From assembly GCF_019097595.1 (NCBI RefSeq), contig NC_080717.1, positions 1 through 64,000 on the forward strand: a stretch of 64,000 nt of DNA, written 5' to 3'. A program made the position numbers and the translations under genes. This document shows positions 10,007-20,720 of the stretch, one piece after another (position 1 is the stretch's first letter; each line of letters begins with the position of its first letter). The stretch is from Hemibagrus wyckioides. Taxonomy: Eukaryota > Chordata > Actinopteri > Siluriformes > Bagridae. The notes beneath the pieces were generated by a model that did no database searches, had not been told where the DNA came from, and saw only the letters and a program-made list of their open reading frames with translations.

Positions 10007-10015
10007 AAATATAAA
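10007..10015 (+). promoter_or_regulatory. LTR TATA box
   Basis: AAATATAAA lies about 65 bp upstream of the AATAAA in the solo LTR, the spacing expected between a U3 promoter and the R polyadenylation signal. It could still drive transcription into the downstream L2 sequence. Confidence 0.5.
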
Positions 10016-10076
10016 TTCTACAGTGCTGAAACTATAGTCAGACTTGGATGACTACAGCGACACACAGTGAGTTCTC

Positions 10077-10082
10077 AATAAA
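10077..10082 (+). terminator. LTR polyadenylation signal AATAAA
   Basis: A canonical AATAAA inside the solo LTR, downstream of the TATA-like box and about 70 bp before the LTR 3' end. The position fits the R region of a retroviral LTR. Confidence 0.5.
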
Positions 10083-10699
10083 GAGTAACTTCTGCTTGAA
10101 AGATATCCCAATGTCTCCTGGTCTCTGCTTCAACAAGGAAAAAGTTTCCAACAGTCCAGATATTCATATAAGCATGAGCCCTATCAGACAGGTCGTGGTG
10201 GTGGTGTTGCAACCATCTATAATAATTCTCTTACCGTTACTGAGAAAACAGGACCCAGGTTTAACTCATTTGAAGTGCTCATCCTTAATGTTGCACTCTC
10301 TGACATACATAAAAAATCTCTACTATAGCTTGCTCTGGCCACCGTGTATAGACCCCTGGGGCCCTGCACTGATTTTCATAATGAGTTTGCACATTTACTC
10401 TCAGATCTTTTGATCAATTTTGACAAAGTGTTAATTGTAGGAGACTTTAACATTCATGTAGACGATGCTAACTATGCGTTAGGACTCGCATTTATAGACT
10501 AAATTTCTTTGGGGTTAAACAAAACATTAATAGCCTAACTCATCATTTTAATCATACACTAGACTTAGTTATATCACATGGGACTGATGTTTCTGATACA
10601 GACCAACACCTCTTAGTGTACACTCTACCTGTAGAACATATTAGACACGTCTCTCCATGTTATATAAACTTGGTAGAACTATAATTCCGACCACTATAG

Positions 10700-11200
10700 A
10701 CAGATTTACAATCTGTCAGATCTGTCTAAACTTCTTACTAGACTCATAAATGCAGATGATCTAGATGAAGTAACCAACAGCATAGGCACTATTTTCACTA
10801 GCACACTAGACACTGTTGCCCCCATCCGACTAAAAAAGGTCAGAGATAAAACACCTGCACCAATAGACAATAGACATACTCACGCCCTCAAGAGAGCAAC
10901 CCGTAACCTCGAGCGAAAGTAGACAAAAACCAAATTAGAAGTTTTTAGAATTGCGTTTAAAGACAGTTTGTCCAACTATAGACAGGCTCTAAAAGCTGCT
11001 AGGGCTGAGCATCTGAGCAAACTGATAGAAATAAACCAGAACAATCCCAGATTCTTATTTAGTACAGTGGCTAGACTAACAAAACATCAGATTTCTGGAG
11101 AGAGTATTTCAGCACAGTTTAGTAGTGAGGACTTTATGAATTTCTTCCCTAAAAACTTGATAGTATCAGGAACAAAATATTGGATGTTCAACCTCTGACA
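10700..11200 (+). pseudogene. L2 linker region between EN and RT
   Basis: Reads as the basic linker of L2 polyproteins: LDTVAPIRLKK (about 10810), then from 10968 a frame with YRQALKAARAEHLSKLIEINQNNPRFLFSTVARLTKH split across positions, ending near 11198. The same segment is present in the second L2 (28250-28650) with close wording. A frameshift near 11200 separates it from the RT frame. Confidence 0.75.
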
Positions 11201-11209
11201 GCATCTGGT

Positions 11210-12810
11210 GATCCAGACCAGCCTATAGCGCCACACTTAAAGCTACAATTATCAGTATAGGGCATGAAGAGCTATTTAAACTTATCACCACGGCTAAACC
11301 ATCAACGTGTTTGTTAGATCCAATTCCAACTAGATTGCTGAAAGTGATACATGCAGCTGAAGAGCCTCTTCTCAATATTATTAACTCCTCGTTATTTCTA
11401 GGTCATGTCCCAAAATCTCTCAAGTTAGCAGTTATTAAGCCTGTTCTTAAGAAACCGAAACTAGACCCTGATGAAATATCAAATTACAGACCGATTTCAA
11501 ATCTTCTGTTTATATCAAAAGTAATAGAAAAGGTGGTGTCAGCCCAATTATGCTCCTTCCTACAGGAAAACAATATCCTTGAAGAATTTCAGTCAGGTTT
11601 TAGACCCCATCATAGTACAGAAACTGCACTAGTTAAAATCACAAATTACTTGCTTTTAGCTTCGGACCAAGGCTGCATCTCGATTTTAGTCCTGCTTGAC
11701 CTTAGTGCTGCATTTGACACTATAGATCATAACATTCTCATAGATCGCTTACAAAATCACACAGGTATGCAGAGACAGGCATTAAAATGGTTTAAATCCT
11801 ATCTGTCTAATCGATAACACTTTGTAGATTTAAATGGAGAACTGTCCAGTGTAGTGCCAGTGAAATACGGGGTCCCACAAGGGTCAGTTTTAGGACCTCT
11901 GCTTTTCTCGGTATACATGCTTCCATTGGGTAACATCATTAGAAGGCATGGGATTAGTTTCCATTGTTATGCTGATGATACCCAGTTATATATTTCATCA
12001 AAACCAAATGAAATATCTAATTTGTCCAGATTAACTGAGTGTGTTAAAGATATTAAAGATTGGATGACTGATAATTTTCTATTACTAAATTCTGATAAGA
12101 CAGAGATATTACTTATTGGCCCAAAAACCAGTACACAGAAGCTCTTGCAATTCAGCTTGCATCTAGAAGGATGTACTGTTACTACTAGCTCAACAATGAA
12201 AGACCTGGGCGTAATATTAGACAGCAACTTGTCCTTTGAAAATCGTATATCAAATATCACAAAAACAGCCTTCTTCCATCTTAGAAATATTGCCAAGCTT
12301 AGGAACATTTTATCTGTATCTGATGCAGAAAAGCTAGTTCATGCATTCATGTCCTCCAGACTGGACTATTGTAATGCATTGCTAGGTGGTTATCCTGCAT
12401 CTTCAATAAACAAGCTACAGTTAGTCCAGAATGCAGCCGCCAGAGTTCTTACCAGATCAGGAAAATATGATCATATAACCCCAATATTATCATCCCTGCA
12501 CTGCGTACTTGTTAAACTTAGAATTGACTATAAATTAGCACTAATTACATTCAAGGCTCTAAATGGCTTATCTCCCACGTATCTAGCCAGTCTTCTAACA
12601 CGTTACAATCCACCACGCTCTTTAAGATCACAAAATTCCGGACTTCTAGTAGTTCCCAGAATATTAAAGTCCACAAAAGGGGGTATAGTGTTTTCGTATT
12701 TAGCTCCTAAACTTTGGAATAGTCTTCCTGACAGTGTTCGGGGCTCAGACACAGTCTCCCAGTTTAACCATAGACTTAAGACCTATCTCTTTAGCCTGGC
12801 ATACATCTAA
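11210..12810 (+). pseudogene. L2 reverse transcriptase with a single stop codon
   Basis: The target-primed reverse transcriptase of the LINE. The frame is continuous from about 11210 to 12810 except for a TAA at 11815-11817 (SNR-stop-HFVD; the related copies suggest a Tyr codon). RT blocks in order: [55 protein letters not shown], the catalytic FHCYADD at about 11966-11986, then LLLNSDKTE and the C-terminal [11 protein letters not shown] and [10 protein letters not shown]. All catalytic aspartates are retained. Compared with the second L2 in this window, this copy has far fewer lesions in its RT. Confidence 0.88.
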
Positions 12811-13340
12811 CACATCCCATAACCTTGTGCTCCAGTACATTTGATTAAATGCACATTATCATCTAGTACTGCTAATATTATGAACAGCAGCTACGCTAAT
12901 GCTGATCCATTGTTTCCCTTCTTCTACCCATCCAGAGGCATACAGAGACTGTGCCGGCTCCAGTGGCATCCGGAGATGGACCAGCTCCAGCCGGGTTCTG
13001 CTTTGTGAGGATTGGGGTATTCAAAGCAGCGCTGTGGACAACAACCTCCTTATTGATTTATATAACATTCTACACATGTATCTGCATCACATAATTGTCA
13101 CCCAAATGAGGATGGGTTCCCTTTTGAGTCTGGTTCCTCTCAAGGTTTCTTCCTCATACCATCTAAGGGAGTTTTTGCTTGCCACAGTCGCCTCAGTCAC
13201 CTCAGGCTTGCTCACTTGGGATAACATCTAGGACTGTGTCTGTTTGTTGTTTTCTTATGTTGTTTCTTGTGTAAAGCTGCTTTGAGACAATGGTCTTTGT
13301 TAAAAGTGCTATACAAATAAAATTGAATTGAATTGAATTA
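12811..13340 (+). other. L2 3' UTR and ATTGA tail
   Basis: After the RT stop the sequence continues as L2 3' UTR with CCTCTCAAGGTTTCTTCCTC (about 13135) and TTTGAGACAATGG. It ends in three or four ATTGA units near 13320-13338. The ATTGA tail is the repeat recognised in target-primed integration of this family. The antisense fragment at 56939-57330 matches it closely, including the GCTGTGGACAACAAC start. Confidence 0.85.
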
Positions 13341-13499
13341 ATTTCCAAAATGCAATACTTTATCTCAATGGATGGTGGTGCTATCAAAACCTAGTGCAAT
13401 CGATCGGGCATCAAGTGGGACACTTCAATATCTTGAAAACTAAAGGTCCTATAGACTCCAAACCTTCAACAACGTGTTCAGTGACCTTGAAGTAGTATA

Positions 13500-15830
13500 C
13501 TGACTGGCATCAGGAACAGGCTGAGAGCCCATGCACACTGCACACCTCTGCCTCACCAACGTCCAGTCGCTGGAGAACAAGCTTGATGACCTCAGGGCCA
13601 GGGTAAAGTTCCAGAGAGACATTCGGGACTGCAATCTCCTCTGCTTCACTGAGACATGGCTGAACCCAGCGGTGCCAGACCACGCCATCCAGCCAGCCGA
13701 GTTCTTCTCGGTTCACCGCATGGACAGAACACAGGAATCGGGGAAGTCAAGAGGTGGTGGCGTGTGTTTAATGGTGAACAGTAGCTGGTGCAACAGCGCG
13801 AGCATTGTTCCTCTTACATGCTCCTGTACATCCAACCTGGAACTATTGAGCATCAAATGTCATCCTTTTTATCTTCCTCTGGAGTTTACATCAGTCATAG
13901 TCAGCGCCGTTTATATTCCACCTCAGGTGGACACGGACACTGCTTTATGCGAGCTGCCTGAAGCACTCACACAGCACCAGACCGGCTTATTGTGGCGGGG
14001 GACTTTAACAGTGCCAACCTCAAACGCGCAGTGCTGAGCTTTCATCAGCACATCACCTGCCCCACTAGGGGTGAAAGGACACTGGACCACTGCTACACAA
14101 CAGTCAGAGACAGCTACAAGGCACAATCTTGCCCACCGTTTAGGAAGTCTGACCACGCTGCCATCTTCCTCATGCCAAAATATAAACAAAGGGTCAAGCA
14201 GGAAGTTCCAGCTCGAAGGGAGGTCTCACACTGGAGGGACCAATTGGTGGCCACTTTGCAGGACGCTCTGGATGACGCAGACTGGGACATGTTTCAGCGC
14301 AGCTCTGATGACATCAACATGTTTATGGAAGCAGTTGTAGGATTCATCAGGAAACTAGCAGATGACACAGTTCACAAGACTATCATCAGAATGTTTCCTA
14401 ATCAGAAGCCGTGGGTGGATAAATCCGTCCACGATGCTCTGAGATCCTGCTCCACTGCGTACAACACAGGGCTTGCCAGTGGAAACATGGACGAGTATAA
14501 GGCTGCATCCTACAGCATGGAGTGGTGAAGGAGGTGAAGCAGCACTATGGACAGAAACTAGAGTCACAATTTCAACAGAGTGGCTTTAGGAGTCTGTGGC
14601 AGGGCCTAAGAACTATAACGGTGAATGCAGATACTTCTCTGGCAGACGAGCTAAACACCTTTTGTGCTCACTTCGAGGGTGCAGCTCACAGTGCTAATAG
14701 CGTTAGCAGTCCTAACAGCGATATAGGCAGCACACACGTGAAGCATGCCGGAGAGGAAAACGCATTCATCATCTCAGAGGACGACGTGAGAAAGGCATTT
14801 AGAGAATGCCAGGAAGGCAGCAGGACCAGATGGCATCACGGGTCGGGTCCTGAAGGCCTGTGCTGACCAGCTTGCTCCAGTGTTCAATAAGATCTTCAAC
14901 CTCTCCCTGGATCAGTCTATAATCCCGACATGCTTCAAATGGTCCACCATTGTTCCAGTCCCCAAGAAACCCCAGCCCACCTGCCTGAACGACTACCGCC
15001 TAGTGGCCCTTACCTCAGTAGTGATGAGGTGCTTTGAAGGACTAATCAGAGACTTCTTCGCTTCTTCCCTACCTGACATCCTGGACCCACTACAGTTCGC
15101 GTACCGTCCCAACTGATCTACTGAGGACGCCATCACACACCTCCATCATGCAGCCCTGAGCCATCTGGACAGCAGAAGGGTGTTTGTTGCTATTTGTTGA
15201 CTACAGTTTAGCGTTTAACACCATAATACCCTCTAAACTTATCACGAAGTTGGAGATCCTGGGCCTCAGCCCATCCCTGTGTTGCTGGATCTCCAACTTC
15301 CTAACAGACAGACCACAGACGGTACGGTTGGGCAACCATGTCTCACCCTCAGCACTGGAGCCCCCCAGGGCTGTGTTCTGAGCCCCCTGCTGTACTCTCT
15401 GTACACCTACAACTGTGTGGCCACTTCCAGCTCCAACAACATCATTAAGTTTGCGGACGATACTGTGGTGGTGGGCCTGATCTCCAACAACCCTACCTAG
15501 AGGAGGTTAGAAACCTGGAATTATGGTGCCAGTTCAACAATCTTCTCCTGACTGTCAGCAAGACTAAGGAGCTGATAGTGGACTTCAGCACCAAGCAGGA
15601 GAGGAATTACCAGCACCTGACCATCAACGGGTCCCCAGTGGAGAGAGTGGACAGTTTCCAGTACCTAGGTGTTTATATCATGCAGGACCTGGCATGGTCC
15701 TGTCACATCAACACCCTGGTGAAGAAGGCCTGGCAGCATCTTTATCACCTTAGATGCCTGAAGGACTTTAAACTGCCCTACCTGAAAGCATTAACATTTT
15801 CAACAAACTGTGTAATTAAATCATGATAGA
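13500..15830 (+). mobile_element. Rex1/CR1-like LINE, truncated at both ends, multiply frameshifted
   Basis: A second LINE family follows the L2 directly. The endonuclease starts in LTNVQSLENKLDDL (13550), with CFTETWLNP and GGGVCLMVN. The linker (13992-14870) contains KPWVDKSVHDAL. The RT (14880-15826) has [55 protein letters not shown], the catalytic KFADDT and WCQFNN. At least five frame changes break it, so it encodes nothing complete. Sequence ends abruptly near 15830 without a 3' tail. The Rex1 assignment rests on similarity to the copy at 36437-39941 and on family recall. Confidence 0.85.
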
Positions 15831-16830
15831 ATGAGGTTTAAAACACTTAAACAATTAAATCAGCTCCAAATCTACCAGCTTAAAGCCTGATCTAGTTATG
15901 GTCAATGGATTTTAAAAGTAGAGGGCCCCAAGCAGGGGTTAATTTTTTTTTTTTTTTAAAGAAGAATGAGGTATAAACTGTAAAAATATAAACAATAGAA
16001 ATGAAACCTTATGATGAAGTTACTAAAAGTCAAAGAGGAATGCATACAGATGATGATAAATTGCTACATGTATACAGAGCTGGACAGCATGGAAAACACT
16101 ACCTTCCTTATTGATCATGTGATCAGTCACATGACAATTTCAACAGTATGAAGGACTATTTTTAGAAAAACAGCAGGGGGAGACAAACTACTAAGCAAAT
16201 AAATATTTCCTTTAATTGGTATTATATTTCTAAATCTTAAGTATAACTCAATAACCAAGCAAAGGATTTTTGAGATGGTGGAATCACTGTATTCTCAACT
16301 ATCCCTAAATCTAACACATGACCATAAAGGTCACTCTAGTAACAAACTACATGTAATGAATTAGTTTACAAATTATGCAATATGTAAAAATAAACTATAA
16401 ATCATTTGTAAGATCCTTTACTCAACTTGTCATTTATTCTGTACAGACTGTCCTTTTCTTCTTCTTCTTCTTCAACTTGTGAATTGCTTCAATAAACAAA
16501 TAATCATAAATTACTGACCCCACATCAGCATGTTACTATCGGTTTAGTCAAAGTATGAAAAAAAAGCCAAAACCTTTTGCACACAGGCTTGCAATGTAAT
16601 AGAAGTAATTACTTTCACGTGTCAAATAGTTTTATCTGACAGTTCTCAGTTTAAAGAAGAGGAGGAAAGATAAATGAGAATCTCCTCTCTGGAGCTAAAT
16701 TGTGTCGTTCTTGGTTTGTTTACAACCTGAAATGTCTGAGTGGAAGGCTGTGTAGATAATCAGTCTGGGAAATAAAAGCAAATTCTCTCATCACATGTGA
16801 GGACTGGTTCAAATCACATTAGACATCTAA
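15830..16830. other. AT-rich non-coding DNA
   Basis: About 1 kb with a poly-T run at about 15945-15958 and a short CTT repeat at about 16455. I see no gene, recognisable element end or conserved motif. Confidence 0.5.
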
Positions 16831-17240
16831 AGTAATCGTTCATGCCATTAATGGATGTGTCACTGACAAACACATTAATATAGCTTCATTCAGCACACAA
16901 ACACCATTTCCCATCAGTTAGCTGAAAAGAAACCTACCTTCCCGATTTTTCCGACTGCTAAAAAGCAATTATAAATGAAACCCAGTGGTGTCTGGTTGCT
17001 ATTGGCAGGGCAACTTTGATTTAATGGGAATGGAAAGCGGCGATGAGGAGTGGCAGCATTGGGATTCTGCAGCGACAACATGGTAAAGCAGAAGGATTGA
17101 GACGCATTATTCACAATCCTCTGAGACACAAAAATGAAGCACAAGATGAGATTCAATCTTGTTGCTTTCTCCTTTGCACCCAAGCCTTGTCCTTCATTCT
17201 GAATGACACCCTTTTCACAAGGGTGAAAAACAGGAAAAGA
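16830..17240. other. Candidate conserved non-coding stretch
   Basis: Lower repeat content than its surroundings, homeodomain-type ATTA cores (CATTAATGG, CATTAATATAG) and a balanced composition. The overlapping ORFs on both strands (16914-17183 minus, 17043-17255 plus) show no domain. It reads like vertebrate conserved non-coding DNA, but only alignment could show that. Confidence 0.2.
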
Positions 17241-17269
17241 ATCTCAGACTTATAAAAGGACTATTATGA

Positions 17270-17288
17270 ACACACACACACACACACG
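17270..17288. repeat. (CA)n microsatellite
   Basis: ACACAC run of about 19 bp, in otherwise AT-rich non-coding DNA between 17240 and 17926 where nothing else is recognised. Confidence 0.8.
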
Positions 17289-17925
17289 CATCCCTTTATG
17301 TAAATTATTACGTTAATGCAACAATTTTAGCTGACTTGACTCTTGTTTCCAAATATATCTGTAAATAACAAACAAATATTAAATATTATACATTTTAAAA
17401 TACTTGGACAAACACAGCAGGTAAAGGCAAATCACTATCTATTGCTACACAGAAATACAAATCACAAGCACAATAAAATATAGAACATAAATGGTATTGC
17501 ATTTGGTTGTCCTGGTATCAAACATTTTAGCCATTATATTCATTTCAATTGACATTTTGCCATTTTGAGCTTATCTTCCACAAAAACATACTATTTGATA
17601 TACACACAGTGCCATCACACTCACCACATCACATGTCCTCAATAACCAGCATGTTGCTAAATGAACCATGTGATTTAAAGTCGATTAAAAGAACCTCATC
17701 TTCGAGATTCTGTCATCTATGTTTAGACTTACGGTTAATTTGACAAATCAAGTAAATAAAGTACATAGGTCACATGACAACCTGTTAAGGTAACCAGCAA
17801 CTTGTAAACAGTAAACAGATTACTCAACGTATTTAACATAAAGAGGTGTGATATATTACAGAGCCTGCAGATGGCAGTAACAAAATAGGATTGATTCATT
17901 CCTTTTTGTTTTTTAACATATTTAA

Positions 17926-17929
17926 CATA

Positions 17930-17983
<54 letters not shown>
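17926..17983. repeat. (AT)n microsatellite
   Basis: About 58 bp of near-pure AT alternation. It creates the Tyr-Ile repeat in the minus-strand frame 17735-18010, which is not a gene. Confidence 0.95.
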
Positions 17984-17984
<1 letters not shown>

Positions 17985-18089
17985 CAAGCATTTTCATAAA
18001 ACATTTTCATAACTACTTTTTAAAAAATTCATATTTAAAAGATTTTGCTTGAATATTTGAACTGTATATATATTTGTTCACTTTTATAT

Positions 18090-19070
18090 TTGAATTTGAA
18101 CATAACTGAGAGAGCAGAGCTGCAGCTGAAAAGCAACGAGGAAACAAAAGGTTTCAAATAGAACTGAAGCAGCAGGCAATGATAAGAGACGTAAGAGGGT
18201 GAGGAAGGGAGAGAGTGTAGAACAAGTGCAAAGCCCAAGGAGGCATCTTTTGCATAATGACATGTTGCTTGTCGTTCAGTGCCTCGCTGGCCGGGACTCA
18301 AAAAAAGCTCCATCTGTTTACAAGCATGCTGAGTGCCCATCCACTCAGTATTGATGAGAGATCTTTTAAGGGTTCCCAGCTGGAAAACCATGAGGGAAAT
18401 ATAAAAACTGCCACAACAACATCTTTGCACACACACATTACTCACATGAGCTTTTCAATGTGGATTGAAAGAAGGAAATGAAAACAGCAGCTTGACAGAA
18501 ATAAACCTCTATTTTAGGCATGTATCGGACTTGTGTTCAATACTTCAGTGATACTTCTGGATGATCAACATTAGTTTCTCACATAAATGTTGGGTTTTTA
18601 GGGCCAATCAACCAGGTCTGTAAACCATTTGGCAGTTGTGAGCAGAAGTGTGAATGTGTTCTATGCATGACTTTTAATTATCTGTTTTGTCTCAGTATAA
18701 ATGACAATTTATTGCATGTCTGAGCTAAAGATGGTGGTAACTTTAATAGGTTTGACGTTATACACTATCTATTTCAATAAATAATCTCACAGAGGAGCAA
18801 AACTAACCACCTGATGGCAGTCAAGCACAATATTTAAGAATGAAATGTGACTGGCACAAAAAGGACTTGGCTTCATTCATCATGCAGAGTGACAGGCACA
18901 GGAGAGAAGAGCTTTTCACTGAATCCATAATGTATGTGATTGCTAATGCCATTACAATGCATTCCTGTGAGATTACACTGCCAGTGTTTGGCCAACCACA
19001 AGCTACAGCATTAATGCTCTCCATCACATCAAATGACAGGAAACAATCAAATGAAAGCCAATGAGATGCT
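18090..19070. other. Non-coding DNA, possibly conserved in parts
   Basis: The ORFs at 18035-18445 (minus), 18257-18481 and 18840-19064 overlap each other on opposite strands and show no domains. The stretch 18900-19035, with TGCTAATGCCATTACAATGC and flanking ATTA cores, reads like a conserved enhancer-type sequence. No element end is seen. Confidence 0.2.
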
Positions 19071-19418
19071 AAAAGATAATGTGAGTTTCAAGCTGCATCT
19101 AATGCCAGACCAACTAATAGAGTGACTAAGAGATTATGAACTGTAATGCAAGTTTATCTGGTACAGGTATTTATTCAAGCATTCTTCAGGCCAAATATAC
19201 ATACTTTTTTCCATATTTTTTAATGTCTAAAACCAATTATAATATATTGCATTCATGATAAAGTTGCCCTCATTATTATCATAAAGAAAAATCACAGACA
19301 CACAGTTTTTAAAGATAAAGTGTGTAGAAATGTTTAGCATATTTTACTATTTTGTTCATGTTCGAAATGGTTCCAGACATTGGATCTATTCCTGTAGTTT
19401 TCAGCTAATGGTCATAAG

Positions 19419-20150
19419 TGTCAGGGGTTCTCCGAGGTGACAGATGCAAGTGTTGTGTTGGGTGCAAAAATAACAACCAACAAGTAATGGGTACACACAA
19501 AACAGCAAAAACATACAGTCTGTGGGCAAAACTATGGTAGACTAAACAAACAGACACAGCATTAACAGAAGCATAACAGTCAGGTAAACATGATGAGAAC
19601 TCAGTGGAATAGGATGGTAGAGTGATGTCTGAAGAGGTAGCTGGGTGGCATAGTGATGTCTGAGATGAAGCATGGAGATCGAGTGATGTGACGTGCAGAG
19701 ATCTGTAATCGCATCCTCTGTGAAACACAGGGAGAAGGGAACACCCTCATCAGAGCAGCAGAGCAGATCGATGTCCTCAGGGAGCAAAAGTGGTGCAGGG
19801 AGATGGACTAGAGCCCCAGTCCAAAAAATTCCTGGATGAGGTGCCTCACATCAGATCTAGCCATCAGTTGGTCTATGAGGGCTTCTAACCTTTCGAGCTT
19901 CCTCCAAGAGCTGTTCATTTTGGGCCCACCTAGATTGAAGAAAGTAAGCTGCATCCATGTTACTGGTCATGCTATAGGGTTCTCAGAGATGTCAGATGCA
20001 AGTGCAGACCTTTACTGTACATAGTGTAAAATTAACTGTGATAAAAAAAAAAAAAGCAAATAGTTACTGTGATAGTAATGAATTCACACAAAACAGCAAG
20101 ACTGTGGTAGGCAAAGGAACCAGACATAGACACCAAAAGAAGCATGACAG
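19419..20150. repeat. Two direct copies of a ~170-bp block around ~400 bp of unknown repeat DNA
   Basis: The blocks at about 19419-19580 and 19977-20150 share in the same order GGTTCTC, GTCAGATGCAAGTG or its close variant, ACACAAAACAGCAA, a GTGGTAG motif, CAGACA and AGCATGACAGTG or its close variant. Between them lies sequence with CATTTTGGGCCCACC and a long purine-rich part. The arrangement resembles a decayed LTR-element 5' end, but no LTR termini, primer site or protein motif could be confirmed. Confidence 0.35.
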
Positions 20151-20379
20151 TGATGTACACAGAAACCAGAGCATAAATAGGGGTGTGAATCAAAGTATAA
20201 CTGGAAGACAGAGTGGGTGAGTGAGTAGTACCATTTAACAGATGGGGCTGATGGGAAGTGTAATAGGTGCAATAGATGTTCTGAAATCTCAGTGAGATAA
20301 AAGTTGAGATAAAATGGTACTAGACCAAATGAAAAAAACAAACTATAAAAGCAGTGCAGACTTTACAATGAAATTATTT

Positions 20380-20720
20380 TATTTCACACCCAGATGACTA
20401 AATTATTTCTTTCAATAAACAGGCTTGTCGAATTTCCTAGCTCCAAATTCTACATTGTGTCTTTTCTCCCAATGCTTAAGGGATTACATCATGTAGAAAA
20501 GACCTTTGATTCAGAACCCCAGACTTCCTTGTTAGCTCATGCAGCAGGAAGAGTCAATTGGAACTAAAACTACAGCACCCTTGCCAACTGAACATGATAT
20601 TTAGCCTTTAGTTGGCCCAGAAGCCTTCATTTGCATTGGTCATGGAGCACGACCCGAGATAAAAGACAAAAGGGAGGACGAGGAGGACAGCAAACAGTGC
20701 TTAAGGTCTCGTAAGGTTTT
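20380..20720. other. Candidate conserved non-coding element
   Basis: About 300 bp of complex, repeat-free sequence with GACCTTTGATTCAGAACC, AGTCAATTGGAAC and CATTTGCATTGG (an octamer-like core). There is no ORF of note. Of the non-coding stretches in this window it looks most like a vertebrate enhancer, but that is an impression without alignment. Confidence 0.25.

Larger units (their letters stand above)
9575..10153 (+). mobile_element. Solo LTR of an endogenous retrovirus, 4-bp TSD
   Basis: A 579-bp segment begins TGTTGGA and ends TCCAACA, a perfect 7-bp terminal inverted repeat of LTR type. It is flanked by GTCC at 9571-9574 and 10154-10157, a 4-bp target duplication. Inside are a TATA-like AAATATAAA (about 10007) and AATAAA at 10077-10082, in proper U3-R order for the + strand. 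No gag, pol or env sequence lies next to it, so this is a solo LTR left by recombination between two LTRs. The ORF at 10048-10413 crosses from LTR into L2 and is not a gene. Confidence 0.85.
9510..10680 (+). pseudogene. L2 endonuclease (EEP) domain remnant
   Basis: The APE-type nuclease that nicks the target for reverse transcription. CLTETW with PNEYIGLNEST is visible at 9520-9570, then comes the LTR insertion. The frame resumes at 10158 with YSYKHEPYQTGRGGGVA, TVYRP (about 10330), GDFNIHVD (about 10440) and a TLDLVISHG region (about 10555). Between these lie stop codons and small deletions. Removing the LTR and one target-site copy restores a continuous frame across the junction, so the LTR arrived after the L2. 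Inactive. Confidence 0.8.
9499..13340 (+). mobile_element. L2-type LINE, 5' truncated, split by a solo LTR
   Basis: A non-LTR retrotransposon: endonuclease (9499-9574 and 10154-10680), linker (10680-11200), reverse transcriptase (11210-12810) and a 3' UTR ending in tandem ATTGA-type repeats near 13340. The LTR at 9575-10153 interrupts the endonuclease. ORF1 is absent. The 3' UTR contains the TTTGAGACAATG and CTATACAAATAAA segments shared by all other L2 copies in the window. It resembles the L2/Maui group of fish LINEs; the clade is assigned by motif recall only. Confidence 0.85.

Noticed and set aside
10048..10413. ORF of 121 codons
   Set aside because: Starts in the solo LTR and runs into L2 endonuclease sequence in the wrong frame.
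17735..18010. Tyr-Ile-rich minus ORF
   Set aside because: Generated by the (AT)n microsatellite at 17926-17983.
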